Part shown: piece by piece, positions 35,667 to 43,192 of the stretch
Layout: each line of letters opens with the position of its first letter
Numbering within the stretch: the first letter of the stretch is position 1
NCBI RefSeq assembly: GCF_003344865.1
Contig: NZ_CP031165.1
Coordinates: forward strand, 2,981,910-3,045,909
Direction of reading: 5' to 3'
Source: Euzebya pacifica
GTDB lineage: Bacteria; Actinomycetota; Nitriliruptoria; Euzebyales; Euzebyaceae
Length of the DNA: 64,000 bases
Notes under the pieces: generated by a model
Seen by the model: only the letters and a program-made list of their open reading frames with translations
Database searches by the model: none
Told to the model about the DNA's origin: nothing
Program-made: the position numbers and the translations under genes

Positions 35667-36240
35667 ACCCCAGTCCCTGCACCCGCCCGACCCGAGCCGC
35701 GCGGACGCGGCCCTCGCGGTCCTCGTCGGCGTCACGCCGGACATCGCCGTGGTGGCTGCTCGACGGGTCCAGGCGGACTGGCCGGGGCTCGGCCTGCTCG
35801 TCGCCGGCGCACTTGCCGCTGCCCGTTGGGGAGTGGACCTCGTACCGGCGATCCAGCGGCTGGCCGAGGACGAGCCCCTGCGGGGCACCACCAGTGACTA
35901 CGAGGTGCGCTTCGCCGTCGAGGAAGCAAGCGACGACCTCGACCGCGCCCTCGACCGGCTGGCCGCCGGCATGTGGGATGGCGAGGAGGGCGAGGCGATC
36001 CTCCTGCCGCCACGTGACGCCGAGATCGCGGCTGCCACGATCGCGATCGAAGGGCGAAGGGCCTGGCAGCTGGACGTAGGGACCCCGCCGGAGTCCAGCG
36101 CGCGGGTGGCCGCGCTCGCCACCCGCCTGGGCGCCCGACTGGTCACCGACGGTCATGATCCTGTCGCCCAGGCGACAGGACCGCTGGACGGCGACGAAAC
36201 CACGGTCCTCGTTGGGTGGGACCGGCTGCTCCGCACCTGA
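35659..36240 (+). CDS. Conserved-looking protein of unknown function
   Basis: A 193-residue protein that I do not recognise. The first half is Ala-rich and helical (ADAALAVLVGVTPDIAVVAARRVQADWPGLGLLVAGALAAARWGVDLV). The second half is mixed and acidic, ending VLVGWDRLLRT. No cysteine or histidine motif stands out and no signal peptide is evident. It overlaps the amidohydrolase by 8 bases, so it is cotranslated with it and may be a partner. It is the last gene before a 650-base gene-free region. Confidence 0.6.
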   Translation: MSEPQSLHPPDPSRADAALAVLVGVTPDIAVVAARRVQADWPGLGLLVAGALAAARWGVDLVPAIQRLAEDEPLRGTTSDYEVRFAVEEASDDLDRALDRLAAGMWDGEEGEAILLPPRDAEIAAATIAIEGRRAWQLDVGTPPESSARVAALATRLGARLVTDGHDPVAQATGPLDGDETTVLVGWDRLLRT

Positions 36241-36322
36241 CCGATCGGCACGCCGAAGGTGAACGGGAGAATTCGGACGAAACGCACGGATTTGCCGTCG
36301 AGGTTCCACGGATCATCGAAAG

Positions 36323-36356
36323 TGCAGGTCAGCCGACATTCGGCTCAGAAACTGCA
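36323..36356 (+). repeat. Nested hairpin upstream of the candidate RNA
   Basis: An inner stem agccga-cat-tcggct (36331-36345) sits inside outer arms tgcag (36323-36327) and ctgca (36352-36356). It lies just before the -35 box at 36360 and after the upstream gene. It could be a terminator for that gene or a regulatory structure. Confidence 0.35.
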
Positions 36357-36359
36357 GGC

Positions 36360-36388
36360 TTGACGAGCATCGGGTGGCGTCCTAACGT
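36360..36388 (+). promoter_or_regulatory. Strong sigma70-type promoter with no gene behind it
   Basis: TTGACG (36360-36365), exactly 17 bases, then TAACGT (36383-36388): a near-consensus promoter, rare in this GC-rich window. No open frame with coding character follows before a strong terminator at 36667-36699. Confidence 0.6.
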
Positions 36389-36394
36389 CTGGCG

Positions 36395-36699
36395 AACGAG
36401 ATCAAGGAGAAGGCGTCCGCTGGACACGTTGGGTGTGACGAGGTGGGGCAACGGGTGAAGGGGAACTTCACCCGGTCTTGTCCCGCCTCCCAAGGTGCCA
36501 ACGACGGCACATGTGTACGGACCGCAACCGCACCGCCGGTTCGGTCCCCAGCCCGGGCGACCATGATCGATTGATCGGAAGGGAAGAGCGACACAGTAGA
36601 GAACGGCGGATTGGAGTTCGTCACGACAATCCGGTGGTGCCACCTGTCGCCCATCCCTCAACCGCAGCCGGCCCCGAACGCACAGCGTTCGGGGCCGGC
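36395..36699 (+). ncRNA. Candidate structured small RNA of about 300 nt
   Basis: The span from the predicted start (about 36395) to a 15-bp terminator stem has no plausible gene and several stable stems. The largest is 36440-36489: 12 bp (gaggtggggcaa with ttgtcccgcctc, two G-U pairs), a 3-nt bulge, 9 bp (cgggtgaag/cttcacccg) and a gggaa loop. Others are gtgcc/ggcac at 36495-36510, ggacc/ggtcc around aaccg/cggtt, and ggattg/caatcc. I do not recognise tmRNA, RNase P RNA, SRP RNA or a known riboswitch. The length and isolation recall the Ms1/6S-like RNAs of actinobacteria, but that is only a guess. Confidence 0.5.
36667..36699 (+). terminator. Strong terminator hairpin closing the candidate RNA
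   Basis: A perfect 15-bp stem (gccggccccgaacgc with gcgttcggggccggc) and a 3-base loop (aca). It is one of the longest perfect stems I noticed in the window. Confidence 0.7.
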
Positions 36700-36714
36700 G
36701 CCTGTTCGGGGCGA

Positions 36715-36763
36715 GACATCGCAGCCGTGACATCGCACCGCGACATTGCACGGAGACGTTGCA
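36715..36763. repeat. Four direct repeats of GACATCGCA type
   Basis: GACATCGCA (36715), GACATCGCA (36729), GACATTGCA (36742) and GACGTTGCA (36755) repeat every 13-14 bases upstream of the acidic-protein gene. They could be binding sites for a regulator; no palindromic symmetry is seen within a unit. Confidence 0.45.
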
Positions 36764-36889
36764 CCGGGGCGCTCGAACCGCTACACATGCGCCCGCTTCG
36801 GTGACCCGCACGTGTGCGGACGGCTCGACGGGCTACCCTGCCGGTCCCTCGCCACAGCGGCACCCATCCCCGACCCATGGAGGCCCGCG

Positions 36890-37363
36890 TTGACAGACCG
36901 CGACCTCGAGTCCACAGCAGCCGACGACCTCGACGACGACCTCGAGGACGACGACGACCTCGATGGTGACGATGACCTCGATGGTGACGACGACCTCGAC
37001 GACCTGGCAGACGACATCGCCGACGACGACGAGATCTACGACGCCGACGACGACACCGATGATGCCGACGACGACGACGTCGATGACGACGATGATGACG
37101 ACGACACGGAGGACGACGTCGTCGAAGAAGAGGACGACGACGCCGACGACCTCGACGACGAGCTCGACGAGCTCCTCGAAGAGGACGAGGAGGTCCAGCC
37201 ACTCGACGTCGAAGGCGTCGAGGACAGCAAGAAGGGCGCAAAGCCTCGCCGCAAGGTCGAGCTGATCAGCGAGGACGAGTTCACGTGTCGGTCCTGCTTC
37301 CTCGTCAAGAAGCCCTCGCAGCTCGCGGATCGCGACGAGATGCTCTGCTTCGACTGCGTGTGA
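36890..37363 (+). CDS. Hyperacidic protein with C-terminal DUF4193-like zinc ribbon
   Basis: A 157-residue protein. Residues about 12-105 are almost entirely Asp and Glu (runs such as DDDDVDDDDDDDDTEDD), a low-complexity, surely disordered segment. The C-terminus has the DUF4193-type sequence VELISEDEFTCRSCFLVKKPSQLADRDEMLCFDCV with CRSC and CFDC, a zinc ribbon. DUF4193 proteins are short and actinobacterial, and their role is unknown. The start is TTG at 36890, chosen for the ggagg six bases before it. The usual family N-terminus is only mildly acidic, so the extended polyacidic stretch is unusual. Confidence 0.75.
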   Translation: MTDRDLESTAADDLDDDLEDDDDLDGDDDLDGDDDLDDLADDIADDDEIYDADDDTDDADDDDVDDDDDDDDTEDDVVEEEDDDADDLDDELDELLEEDEEVQPLDVEGVEDSKKGAKPRRKVELISEDEFTCRSCFLVKKPSQLADRDEMLCFDCV

Positions 37364-37400
37364 TCCTCACGACCCAGCACCCCCACGACCCCGTCGGCAC

Positions 37401-38990
37401 GTGAGGCCCGTCCCGCCAGTCGTCCAGCGCCTCCTGATGGCCCTGGCGGGCGGATCGATGTTGTTCGCGGGCCATCCCCCCATCGACGCGGGGTGGCTCG
37501 GCTACGTGGCGCTCGTGCCCCTCGTGGCCCTCTCGCGGAACCTGTCGACACACCAACGTCCGTTCCGCGCGGGCCTCGGCTGGGGAACCCTCGCCGGGCT
37601 CGTCGCCTTCGGGCCCCTGCTGTACTGGCTGCTGCCGTTCGGGGTGGCCGCGTTCGGGCTGCTCGTCGTCATCCAGTCCATGTGGCTGGGCCTGTTCGTC
37701 GGGCTCGGCGCCGTGTACGGCGAACGGCTCTGGCGTCCCGCGGTCCTCGTGGCGCTGTGGGTCGGCATCGAGGCTGCCCGGGGCGTCTGGCCCCTGGGGG
37801 GCTTCGGGTGGGGCAGTCTCGGCTACACCCAGCACGCCGGAGGACCGCTGCTGGGCGTCGCTCGGACGCTCGGGGTCCACGGGGTGTCCCTCGCCCTCGC
37901 GGCGATCGCCGTGGCCGCGGAGGAGGCCATCAGGACCGGTCGCGCGGTCTGGCCTGCTGCACGGAAGGCCGAGATACCGGCCGAACACCTCTTCGGTGCC
38001 ATCCGCACGCCGTTGCTGACCGTGCTCGGGGTCCTGTCCCTGGCCGTCCTCCTGACCGGCGAGGCCCCCGAGCCGACCGGCGGGACCGTCGAGGTGGGGA
38101 TCGCCCAGGCCGGTGACACCCGCGCCACGGCTGCGGCTGGGGTCAACCGGCTCGACAGCGATCGCATCCAACGCGTGGCCGAGCTGGCCCTGCAGGCGAC
38201 CCAGCCGTTCGCCGCTGACCCACCGGACCTGGTGATCTGGCCCGAGAACTCCCTGGACATCGACATCCGCACCCCCCGCGGCGAGCCGATCGCGGACCTG
38301 CTGGCCGCAGGACTGGAGGCCGTCGCGCCCACCCCCATCCTGGCGGGGGAGTACATCGGCGGGCCACAGCCGAACACCCTCTTCAACCGCATGACGGTGT
38401 TCACCGAGGAGGGAGAGGGCGCGAGCTACGTCAAGCGCAAGCCCGTCCCGTTCGGTGAGTACGTCCCGGCTCGGAGTCTCTTGGACTGGTTCCCGCCCCT
38501 CGAGCAGATCCCCAACGACACCCTGCCCGGTGCCGAGGCCCAGGTCCTCGAGGTCGCCGGCGCCCACATCGGAGGGGTGATCTGCTTCGAGAACATCTTC
38601 CCCGGCCTGGTCCGTGACCAGGTCCTGGCCGGTGCCGACCTGGTCGTCGTAAGCACCAACAACTCCTCCTTCGGCGACACGCCCATGTCGGCGCAGCACC
38701 TCGCGTTCAGCACGCTTCGCGCCGTGGAGACCGGCCGTTGGGTCGTGCACGCCGGCATCTCCGGGATCAGCGCCTTCATCTCTCCGGAGGGAGAGGTCCT
38801 GCAGCGCACCGAGCTGTTCGAGCCGGCCTCGCCCCGCATGGAGGTGCCCCTGCTCGACGGGACGACCATGGCCATGCGCCTGGGCAGCCTGGTGCCGGGG
38901 CTGGCCCAGATGATGGCCGTCGCCGCCATGGCGCTGGTGCTCGGGGAGCGCGTCCGTGCCCGAAGGACCGGGACCACCGAGGACGACTGA
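37401..38990 (+). CDS. lnt: Apolipoprotein N-acyltransferase
   Basis: A 529-residue protein, normal length for Lnt. About six to eight membrane helices fill residues 10-230. A periplasmic nitrilase-like domain follows with the triad glutamate in LVIWPENSLDI, lysine in YVKRKPVPFGEYVPAR and cysteine in GGVICFENIFPG. A final membrane helix lies near residue 500. It adds the third acyl chain to lipoproteins such as the one at 25044-25322. The GTG start is at 37401, 37 bases after the acidic-protein gene, so they may be cotranscribed. A bidirectional terminator follows. Confidence 0.93.
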   Translation: MRPVPPVVQRLLMALAGGSMLFAGHPPIDAGWLGYVALVPLVALSRNLSTHQRPFRAGLGWGTLAGLVAFGPLLYWLLPFGVAAFGLLVVIQSMWLGLFVGLGAVYGERLWRPAVLVALWVGIEAARGVWPLGGFGWGSLGYTQHAGGPLLGVARTLGVHGVSLALAAIAVAAEEAIRTGRAVWPAARKAEIPAEHLFGAIRTPLLTVLGVLSLAVLLTGEAPEPTGGTVEVGIAQAGDTRATAAAGVNRLDSDRIQRVAELALQATQPFAADPPDLVIWPENSLDIDIRTPRGEPIADLLAAGLEAVAPTPILAGEYIGGPQPNTLFNRMTVFTEEGEGASYVKRKPVPFGEYVPARSLLDWFPPLEQIPNDTLPGAEAQVLEVAGAHIGGVICFENIFPGLVRDQVLAGADLVVVSTNNSSFGDTPMSAQHLAFSTLRAVETGRWVVHAGISGISAFISPEGEVLQRTELFEPASPRMEVPLLDGTTMAMRLGSLVPGLAQMMAVAAMALVLGERVRARRTGTTEDD

Positions 38991-39046
38991 CACGGCTCGG
39001 TCGTGACGCCGGGTCCGGGTGGTTGGTGAACGTCCCCGCAACGAGC

Positions 39047-39071
39047 AACGGCACCCCATCGGGGTGCCGTT
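39047..39071. terminator. Bidirectional terminator between lnt and rpmE
   Basis: A perfect 11-bp stem (aacggcacccc with ggggtgccgtt) and a 3-base loop lie between convergent genes, with tgatc on one side and tgctcgt on the other strand. Confidence 0.8.
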
Positions 39072-39096
39072 GATCAGGTCTGCGGTGTGGCCGGCG

Positions 39097-39342
39097 CTAG
39101 CCCTTGGCGTAGCGGCGGTTGTAGCGGTCAACACGACCCGCGGTGTCGACCATCTTCATCTTGCCCGTGTAGTACGGGTGGCTCGCGGCAGAGATGTCGA
39201 CCTTCTTCAACGGATAGGTCGTGCCGTCCAGCTCGATGGTGTCGCTGGTCTCGATGGTGGACCGGGTGATGAAGGTCCAGCCGTTGGCGCCGGTGTCCTG
39301 GAAGACGACCGGCCGGTACTCGGGGTGGATGTCAGCCTTCAT
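39097..39342 (-). CDS. rpmE2: 50S ribosomal protein L31, type B (zinc-independent)
   Basis: An 81-residue L31 of type B: MKADIHPEYRPVVFQDTGANGWTFITRST, with the C-terminal SHPYYTGKMKMVDTAGRVDRYNRRYAKG. It contains no cysteine, unlike zinc-binding type A. L31 bridges the two ribosomal subunits, and type B replaces type A under zinc limitation where both occur. It is the third gene of rpmB-rpmG-rpmE, starting two bases after the L33 stop. The bidirectional terminator lies 25 bases past its stop. Confidence 0.96.
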   Translation of the reverse strand: MKADIHPEYRPVVFQDTGANGWTFITRSTIETSDTIELDGTTYPLKKVDISAASHPYYTGKMKMVDTAGRVDRYNRRYAKG

Positions 39343-39344
39343 GC

Positions 39345-39509
39345 CTACTTCTCTTCCTTGAAGTCCACGTGCTTGCGGACCACCGGGTCGTACTTCTTCA
39401 TGGTGATGCGCTCGCGCTGGGTGCTCTTGTTCTTGGTGGTCATGTAGGTGAAGCCGGTGCCCGCGGAGGAGCGCAGCTTGACCTTGATGCGGTTGTCGTT
39501 GCGTGCCAT
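39345..39509 (-). CDS. rpmG: 50S ribosomal protein L33, zinc-independent type
   Basis: A 54-residue L33: [20 protein letters not shown], then [33 protein letters not shown]. It has no cysteines, so this is the C- form. Its ATG overlaps the rpmB stop by one base (TGATG), and rpmE follows after two bases, so the three are translationally linked. Confidence 0.95.
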   Translation of the reverse strand: MARNDNRIKVKLRSSAGTGFTYMTTKNKSTQRERITMKKYDPVVRKHVDFKEEK

Positions 39510-39745
39510 CAGACCTTCACCCCGTTGCGGCGCATGTCAGCGACCACGGTCTCGATCCCATTCTTGGAGATCGTCTTCATCGCCTTGGTCGACAGCGTCA
39601 GCGTGACCCACCGCTTCTCGGAAGGGAGGTAGTAGCGCTTCTTCTGAAGGTTCGGCTCGAAGCGACGCTTGGTCTTCTTGTTCGAGAACGACACGTTGTT
39701 ACCGGAGGTCGGGCGCTTGCCCGTTACCTGGCAGACCTTGCTCAC
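39509..39745 (-). CDS. rpmB: 50S ribosomal protein L28, zinc-independent type
   Basis: A 78-residue L28: [34 protein letters not shown], ending [12 protein letters not shown]. It has only one cysteine, so the four-cysteine zinc site of the C+ form is missing. The sequence pattern matches the alternative L28 (rpmB2) of mycobacteria. The GTG start at 39745 has aggag 8 bases upstream. It is the first gene of the rpmB-rpmG-rpmE operon. The 230 bases upstream contain no AT-rich Zur-type palindrome. Confidence 0.95.
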   Translation of the reverse strand: MSKVCQVTGKRPTSGNNVSFSNKKTKRRFEPNLQKKRYYLPSEKRWVTLTLSTKAMKTISKNGIETVVADMRRNGVKV

Positions 39746-39977
39746 GGCAGGGCTCCTAAAGATATTGGAGGACGAATGGCGCGGGCGGCGCGGGCACGGC
39801 TGACCGCACGCCCCATGCGCGGACGGACGAGTGTACGTCACGGGCGGGGGTGTCGGCAACCATCTGCTCCGACGGAACGGCTGCGCGTTGCTGCAAGCGT
39901 GCCATGCCGCCGGCAGATCCACACGGACCTTCCGCACGAGGCCGTCCGCAGCCGCCCCCCGTACCGGCCCGCTGCGC

Positions 39978-40571
39978 CTAGAAGACGGCCCTGAACAGCA
40001 GGACGACCCCCACGACGGCCAGGACGAGCACCAGCACGACCAGCGCGATGGCGGCAAGGATCGTCGTGGCGACCAGGCGTTGGCTGTCCTTGGTGGTCCG
40101 TTCGGGCTGCAGCGCCTGGCTGGCCAGGACGCGGGAGTTCCGCTCGTTGGCCTTGAACACGAAATCGAACACCGTGCCCAGCACCGGGATGGTGCCGACG
40201 AGCGCGTCGACGCCGGCGATGCCCATCATCCGGCCAACGGTGACCGGGCGGGCGCCCGCGTGGATCGCCTGGACGATGAGGCCCACGGACAGCACCAGGC
40301 CGGCGCTGCTCCCGATTCCGGGAACCAGGCCAAGCACGGCATCCACCCCGAACGTGCGCGACGTGCCCGGCACCGTGAACTGGCTGTCGAGCAGCTTGGC
40401 GAACCGCTGGACCCGTGCAAGGCGTTGCCTCCCCGCCGGGTCGAGACCGGCCCTGGTGGCCCAGGGGCTGGCCGGAGCGTCCGTCGTCGCGGCCGGCGAC
40501 GGCTCCGGGACGTGGGGCTCGGTCGGGCCCGTCGACGGCGGCCCGTCGGCTGGGGGTGAGGTCTCGGCCAT
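39978..40571 (-). CDS. DUF4112 membrane protein
   Basis: A 197-residue protein. A Pro/Ala/Thr-rich N-terminus (residues 1-45) precedes the DUF4112 core: LAKLLDSQFTVPGTSRTFGVDAVLGLVPGIGSSAGLVLSVGLI (printed here from residue class; the visible start is FAKLLDSQF), then MMGIAGVDALVGTIPVLGTVFDFVFKANERN. A C-terminal membrane helix follows (TTILAAIALVVLVLVLAVVGVVLLF). The family is membrane-associated and of unknown function. The ATG is at 40571. It probably follows the 92-residue gene on the same transcript. Confidence 0.85.
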   Translation of the reverse strand: MAETSPPADGPPSTGPTEPHVPEPSPAATTDAPASPWATRAGLDPAGRQRLARVQRFAKLLDSQFTVPGTSRTFGVDAVLGLVPGIGSSAGLVLSVGLIVQAIHAGARPVTVGRMMGIAGVDALVGTIPVLGTVFDFVFKANERNSRVLASQALQPERTTKDSQRLVATTILAAIALVVLVLVLAVVGVVLLFRAVF

Positions 40572-40630
40572 CTGACGCAGCAGCGTAACGTAGCTGCGCT
40601 CCCGCACTGACGATGATCCCCCCACCCGGC

Positions 40631-40909
40631 TCACTCCCGTTCGACCGGGGCAGGAAGTGCCGGCGCGTCGGGATCCCACTCGCCGGTGGTGCGGGTGACG
40701 GCGTCGGCGGTCGGCACGAGGTCGACCGGGCCCACCAGGTTGCTGAGGCCGCTCCCGACCATCACGCCCGAGATCGCGGCCACGGCAAGCACCGCCGCGA
40801 CCGCCGCGACGAGGCTGACGACGGCTCGCCGTCGTTCGGCGGGCAGCTGCATCCACGCGCGAACCACGCGCGAACCAGGGGATGGAGTGGGCGAAGCGGG
40901 ACTGCTCAT
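40631..40909 (-). CDS. Small membrane-anchored protein of unknown function
   Basis: A 92-residue protein with one membrane helix (AVVSLVAAVAAVLAVAAISGVMVGSGL, about residues 27-53) after a Ser/Pro-rich, arginine-ending N-terminus. A short extracytoplasmic tail rich in Pro and Glu follows. The chosen ATG is at 40909; an in-frame ATG 15 bases upstream is possible. No family is recognised. It lies 59 bases before the DUF4112 gene in the same direction. Confidence 0.5.
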   Translation of the reverse strand: MSSPASPTPSPGSRVVRAWMQLPAERRRAVVSLVAAVAAVLAVAAISGVMVGSGLSNLVGPVDLVPTADAVTRTTGEWDPDAPALPAPVERE

Positions 40910-41048
40910 GCCCGTTGGACGCAACTTCGTCTCCGAAGTTGCGCCACGGGACCAGATTGCTCGAAATGCCCCAGATGGCGTGGATCGGGCGAGCCGTAAC
41001 CGGTTGGGCGTCGGACCCGCGTCGAGCCGCTACACTGCCCTCTCTCCT

Positions 41049-41125
41049 GGCCCCGTCATCTAGCTGGCCTAGGATACCGGCCTTTCAAGCCGGCGGCGCG
41101 GGTTCGAATCCCGTCGGGGCTACCA
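41049..41125 (+). tRNA. tRNA-Glu (UUC anticodon)
   Basis: A complete cloverleaf. The 7-bp acceptor stem (ggccccg with cggggct, one G-U) is followed by an anticodon stem ccggc/gccgg around the loop ctttcaa, with anticodon TTC at positions 34-36. The T arm is gcggg-ttcgaat-cccgt, then discriminator A and an encoded CCA at 41123-41125. A TACACT -10-like box at 41031-41036 lies upstream. Its 3' half is duplicated at 43759-43802, which marks it as the integration site of a small element. Confidence 0.95.
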
Positions 41126-41126
41126 C
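41082..41126 (+). repeat. Left attachment repeat (attL) inside tRNA-Glu
   Basis: The 45 bases from the anticodon loop to just past CCA recur at 43759-43802 in the same orientation with a single deleted C. This is the geometry produced by tRNA-targeted site-specific integration, where the incoming element restores the gene. Confidence 0.75.
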
Positions 41127-41211
41127 TCATAATCGCAGGTCAGAGCCATACTGCTCGACGAGCACATACTACGACTCCTTCGTGCCACCTATGTGCCATA
41201 CGGTATGTGGC

Positions 41212-41934
41212 ATGAACGATGTCGTTGCCGTTCTGATTGCGTTCCTCGGCGTCATGGCAACTGGCGCCGCTGCATTCGCGGCTGCACGGACGGCCAAGGC
41301 CGCGGAACGCAGCCTCACGTACGCCCAGACTGCAGCGAAAGCGAGCGAAAACCTCATAAATGAGATGCGGCGCGACCGTAACCTTGCTCGGGAGGCATTG
41401 GACGTTGCACGCGAGAGCCTCGATGTCGCCGCGCACTCGCTGGACGTGGCCAACGAGCAACTCCGATGGGCACGACTGGCACCCAGCGTCGATGCTGCCG
41501 GCGAACTGATTAAGAGTCTGGCCAAGATCAGCGAGCGGATTCTTGAGTTGCCCGACACCCTGAGCCCAGGGTCGGTCCAAGTTCGAACGCAGCCAATCCA
41601 TGACGCTCGCAACGCATGGATGCTTCACCGTGGTCAGTATGTGGGCCGACTCCAAGAGCCAGCCCTTCGTGCGGATGTTCATCGGTTCACGGATCTGCTC
41701 TCCCATGTGATGGTCGGTCGGCAAGCGCTGCTCGAAAGGGTCGCCAACGGTTCGGTTTCGGGGGCTCAAGACCGCTTACGAGGCCTGATCCAGGTGCTGT
41801 CAGCGCAACTTGCGGCACACGTTCGGGGCGAAGACGTGACCGCGACTGCCCTACCAGCGCATGAGGATCACGTGGATTTCTGGACACTTTCGTCCACAGA
41901 GCATTCTGACAGGTTCGGGTCGAGCACGAATTGA
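41212..41934 (+). CDS. Island gene 1: membrane-anchored coiled-coil protein, unknown
   Basis: A 240-residue protein. One N-terminal membrane helix (VVAVLIAFLGVMATGAAAFAAA, residues about 3-25) is followed by a long helical, heptad-like segment (TAKAAERSLTYAQTAAKASENLINEMRRDRNLAREALDVARESLDVAAHSL, described in parts; residues about 27-85). A globular helical domain follows. This layout is common among phage- and defence-associated membrane proteins, but no family is recognised. The ATG is at 41212 after an imperfect inverted repeat (gccatac/gtatgtggc). Codon use is less GC-biased than in neighbouring genes, consistent with transfer. Confidence 0.65.
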   Translation: MNDVVAVLIAFLGVMATGAAAFAAARTAKAAERSLTYAQTAAKASENLINEMRRDRNLAREALDVARESLDVAAHSLDVANEQLRWARLAPSVDAAGELIKSLAKISERILELPDTLSPGSVQVRTQPIHDARNAWMLHRGQYVGRLQEPALRADVHRFTDLLSHVMVGRQALLERVANGSVSGAQDRLRGLIQVLSAQLAAHVRGEDVTATALPAHEDHVDFWTLSSTEHSDRFGSSTN

Positions 41935-42322
41935 CGGTTGGGGTACCTACCCTCTGCCTCACCAAGGAGTATCTCCGGTGGGCTGACCGCCGCGTCCCTG
42001 AGTTCCGCGTGGAGCGCGACCCGGCTCAGCGGTGTCGCCTTCACGCAGCGCTGACAGACCAGATGGCTCGGCTCGCCTGCGACTCGATGCGGCGGAGTCG
42101 GTCAAACACGATTCCGTCCCACCTTGGCCAACCCTTTCCAAGCCGGGCTCTGGGCCCGCTGCCAAACCGCGCTCGATCCCCGCCACGACCGCGGCAAGGT
42201 CGGGGACCCACCCCTCGCCGATTCTCTCGCCGAACTCTCCGCCTCCGACCCCACGACGGAGGCCAGCTTGGACCTGGCTCCGTCGCAGTCGGCTTGTCAC
42301 ACCCACCCGGTACCTTGTCACC
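41935..42322. other. Spacer between the two island genes
   Basis: These 388 bases hold open stretches in two frames (about 41931-42110 and 42124-42270) that look locally protein-like but do not join. This may be a frameshifted gene remnant. I see no RNA gene, repeat or clear promoter. Confidence 0.3.
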
Positions 42323-43192
42323 ATGGGGGAAGAGCTCGCACGACAGGACGAGGCGTTGCGGCCCGTGCGACACGTTCTACAGTCGACGAGCAATTTCATC
42401 ACCAACTTTCTGGAATTGACCAAGCGCCCAACGGACGACTCTCCGGCCGGTATCGCTTCACCAACGATGGAGGGGTTTGCCACCGAATGGATCGGCCAAC
42501 CAGCCGTGTTCACCTACTCCGCTGGCACGATGCCGTTGGTCGTCGCCAATCAGCACCTCGGCGCACTCGCTGACCTCATGCATCCCCCGCTCAAGCCGTT
42601 GGTGGACAAAGGTTTGATTCGTGTCGTGCTGGACAACGCCGCACGTGCTTGGTGGCTCTGGGACCCCGGAATCGACCCAAGAGAACGGCACCGCAGGGCG
42701 CTCAATGAGCGCATCTACAGCCTTCGTGAGGCTGCCAAATTGGCGCGCGAGTTGGGCGTTGACGACGGGGCGGAGGCGGGCGTGGAGGAGGTATACCGCC
42801 ATGCGCGCGCCAACGGGTACGAAGCGAAGCAGTTTGTGGGCTCCGGAAGGCCAACGGCCACGGATCTCATTAGGAAAATGAATGCCGGTAGTCGCCAACC
42901 GGCCGCGATGGCCTACTACCGATCCGGCTCAGCGATCATCCATGGCGTTGCCTGGGGCTTCATGCAAGTCTCCGAGGTCCGCCCCGTCGGTAGAGGCGGC
43001 GTCTATCGTGTCGATGCACGCCCCAGAGGGGTGCAGGACGTAGCGCTGGACAGCGCTCTCGCCGTGCAGGTGCTCTTCGATGCCATGGCTCGACGGAATA
43101 CGACGTTAGGTGCTGATCCGAGAATATGGGACAACTGGGTTGAGGGGGCCAAGCGGAACCTCGGGAAGCACCTATCCCGACCCCGCACCTGA
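42323..43192 (+). CDS. Island gene 2: unknown protein
   Basis: A 289-residue protein beginning MGEELARQDEALRPVRHVLQSTSNF. The frame is open 291 bases further upstream, but that part is Pro/Arg/Ser-rich and unlike a real protein, so the ATG at 42323 is preferred. The sequence is mostly helical, with ALADLMHPPLKPLVDKGLIRVVLDNAARAWWLWDP and a late YYRSGSAIIHGVAWGFM. The YxxxSxxxHG-type patch is seen in several uncharacterised proteins that contact nucleotides or RNA, but I cannot name a family. With island gene 1 it may form a two-gene system carried by the element. Confidence 0.6.
   Translation: MGEELARQDEALRPVRHVLQSTSNFITNFLELTKRPTDDSPAGIASPTMEGFATEWIGQPAVFTYSAGTMPLVVANQHLGALADLMHPPLKPLVDKGLIRVVLDNAARAWWLWDPGIDPRERHRRALNERIYSLREAAKLARELGVDDGAEAGVEEVYRHARANGYEAKQFVGSGRPTATDLIRKMNAGSRQPAAMAYYRSGSAIIHGVAWGFMQVSEVRPVGRGGVYRVDARPRGVQDVALDSALAVQVLFDAMARRNTTLGADPRIWDNWVEGAKRNLGKHLSRPRT

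Noticed and set aside
36905-37190. CRISPR-like or tandem DNA repeat
   Set aside because: The repetitive gac/gat pattern is the codon run for the Asp/Glu-rich domain, with no fixed unit length and no spacers.
39746-39977. Zur operator upstream of rpmB
   Set aside because: I looked for the AT-rich TGAAAATGATTTTCA-like palindrome and found nothing close.
42032-42322. N-terminal extension of island gene 2
   Set aside because: The extra 97 residues are Pro/Arg/Ser-rich, unlike the following protein. The internal ATG at 42323 gives a normal start.
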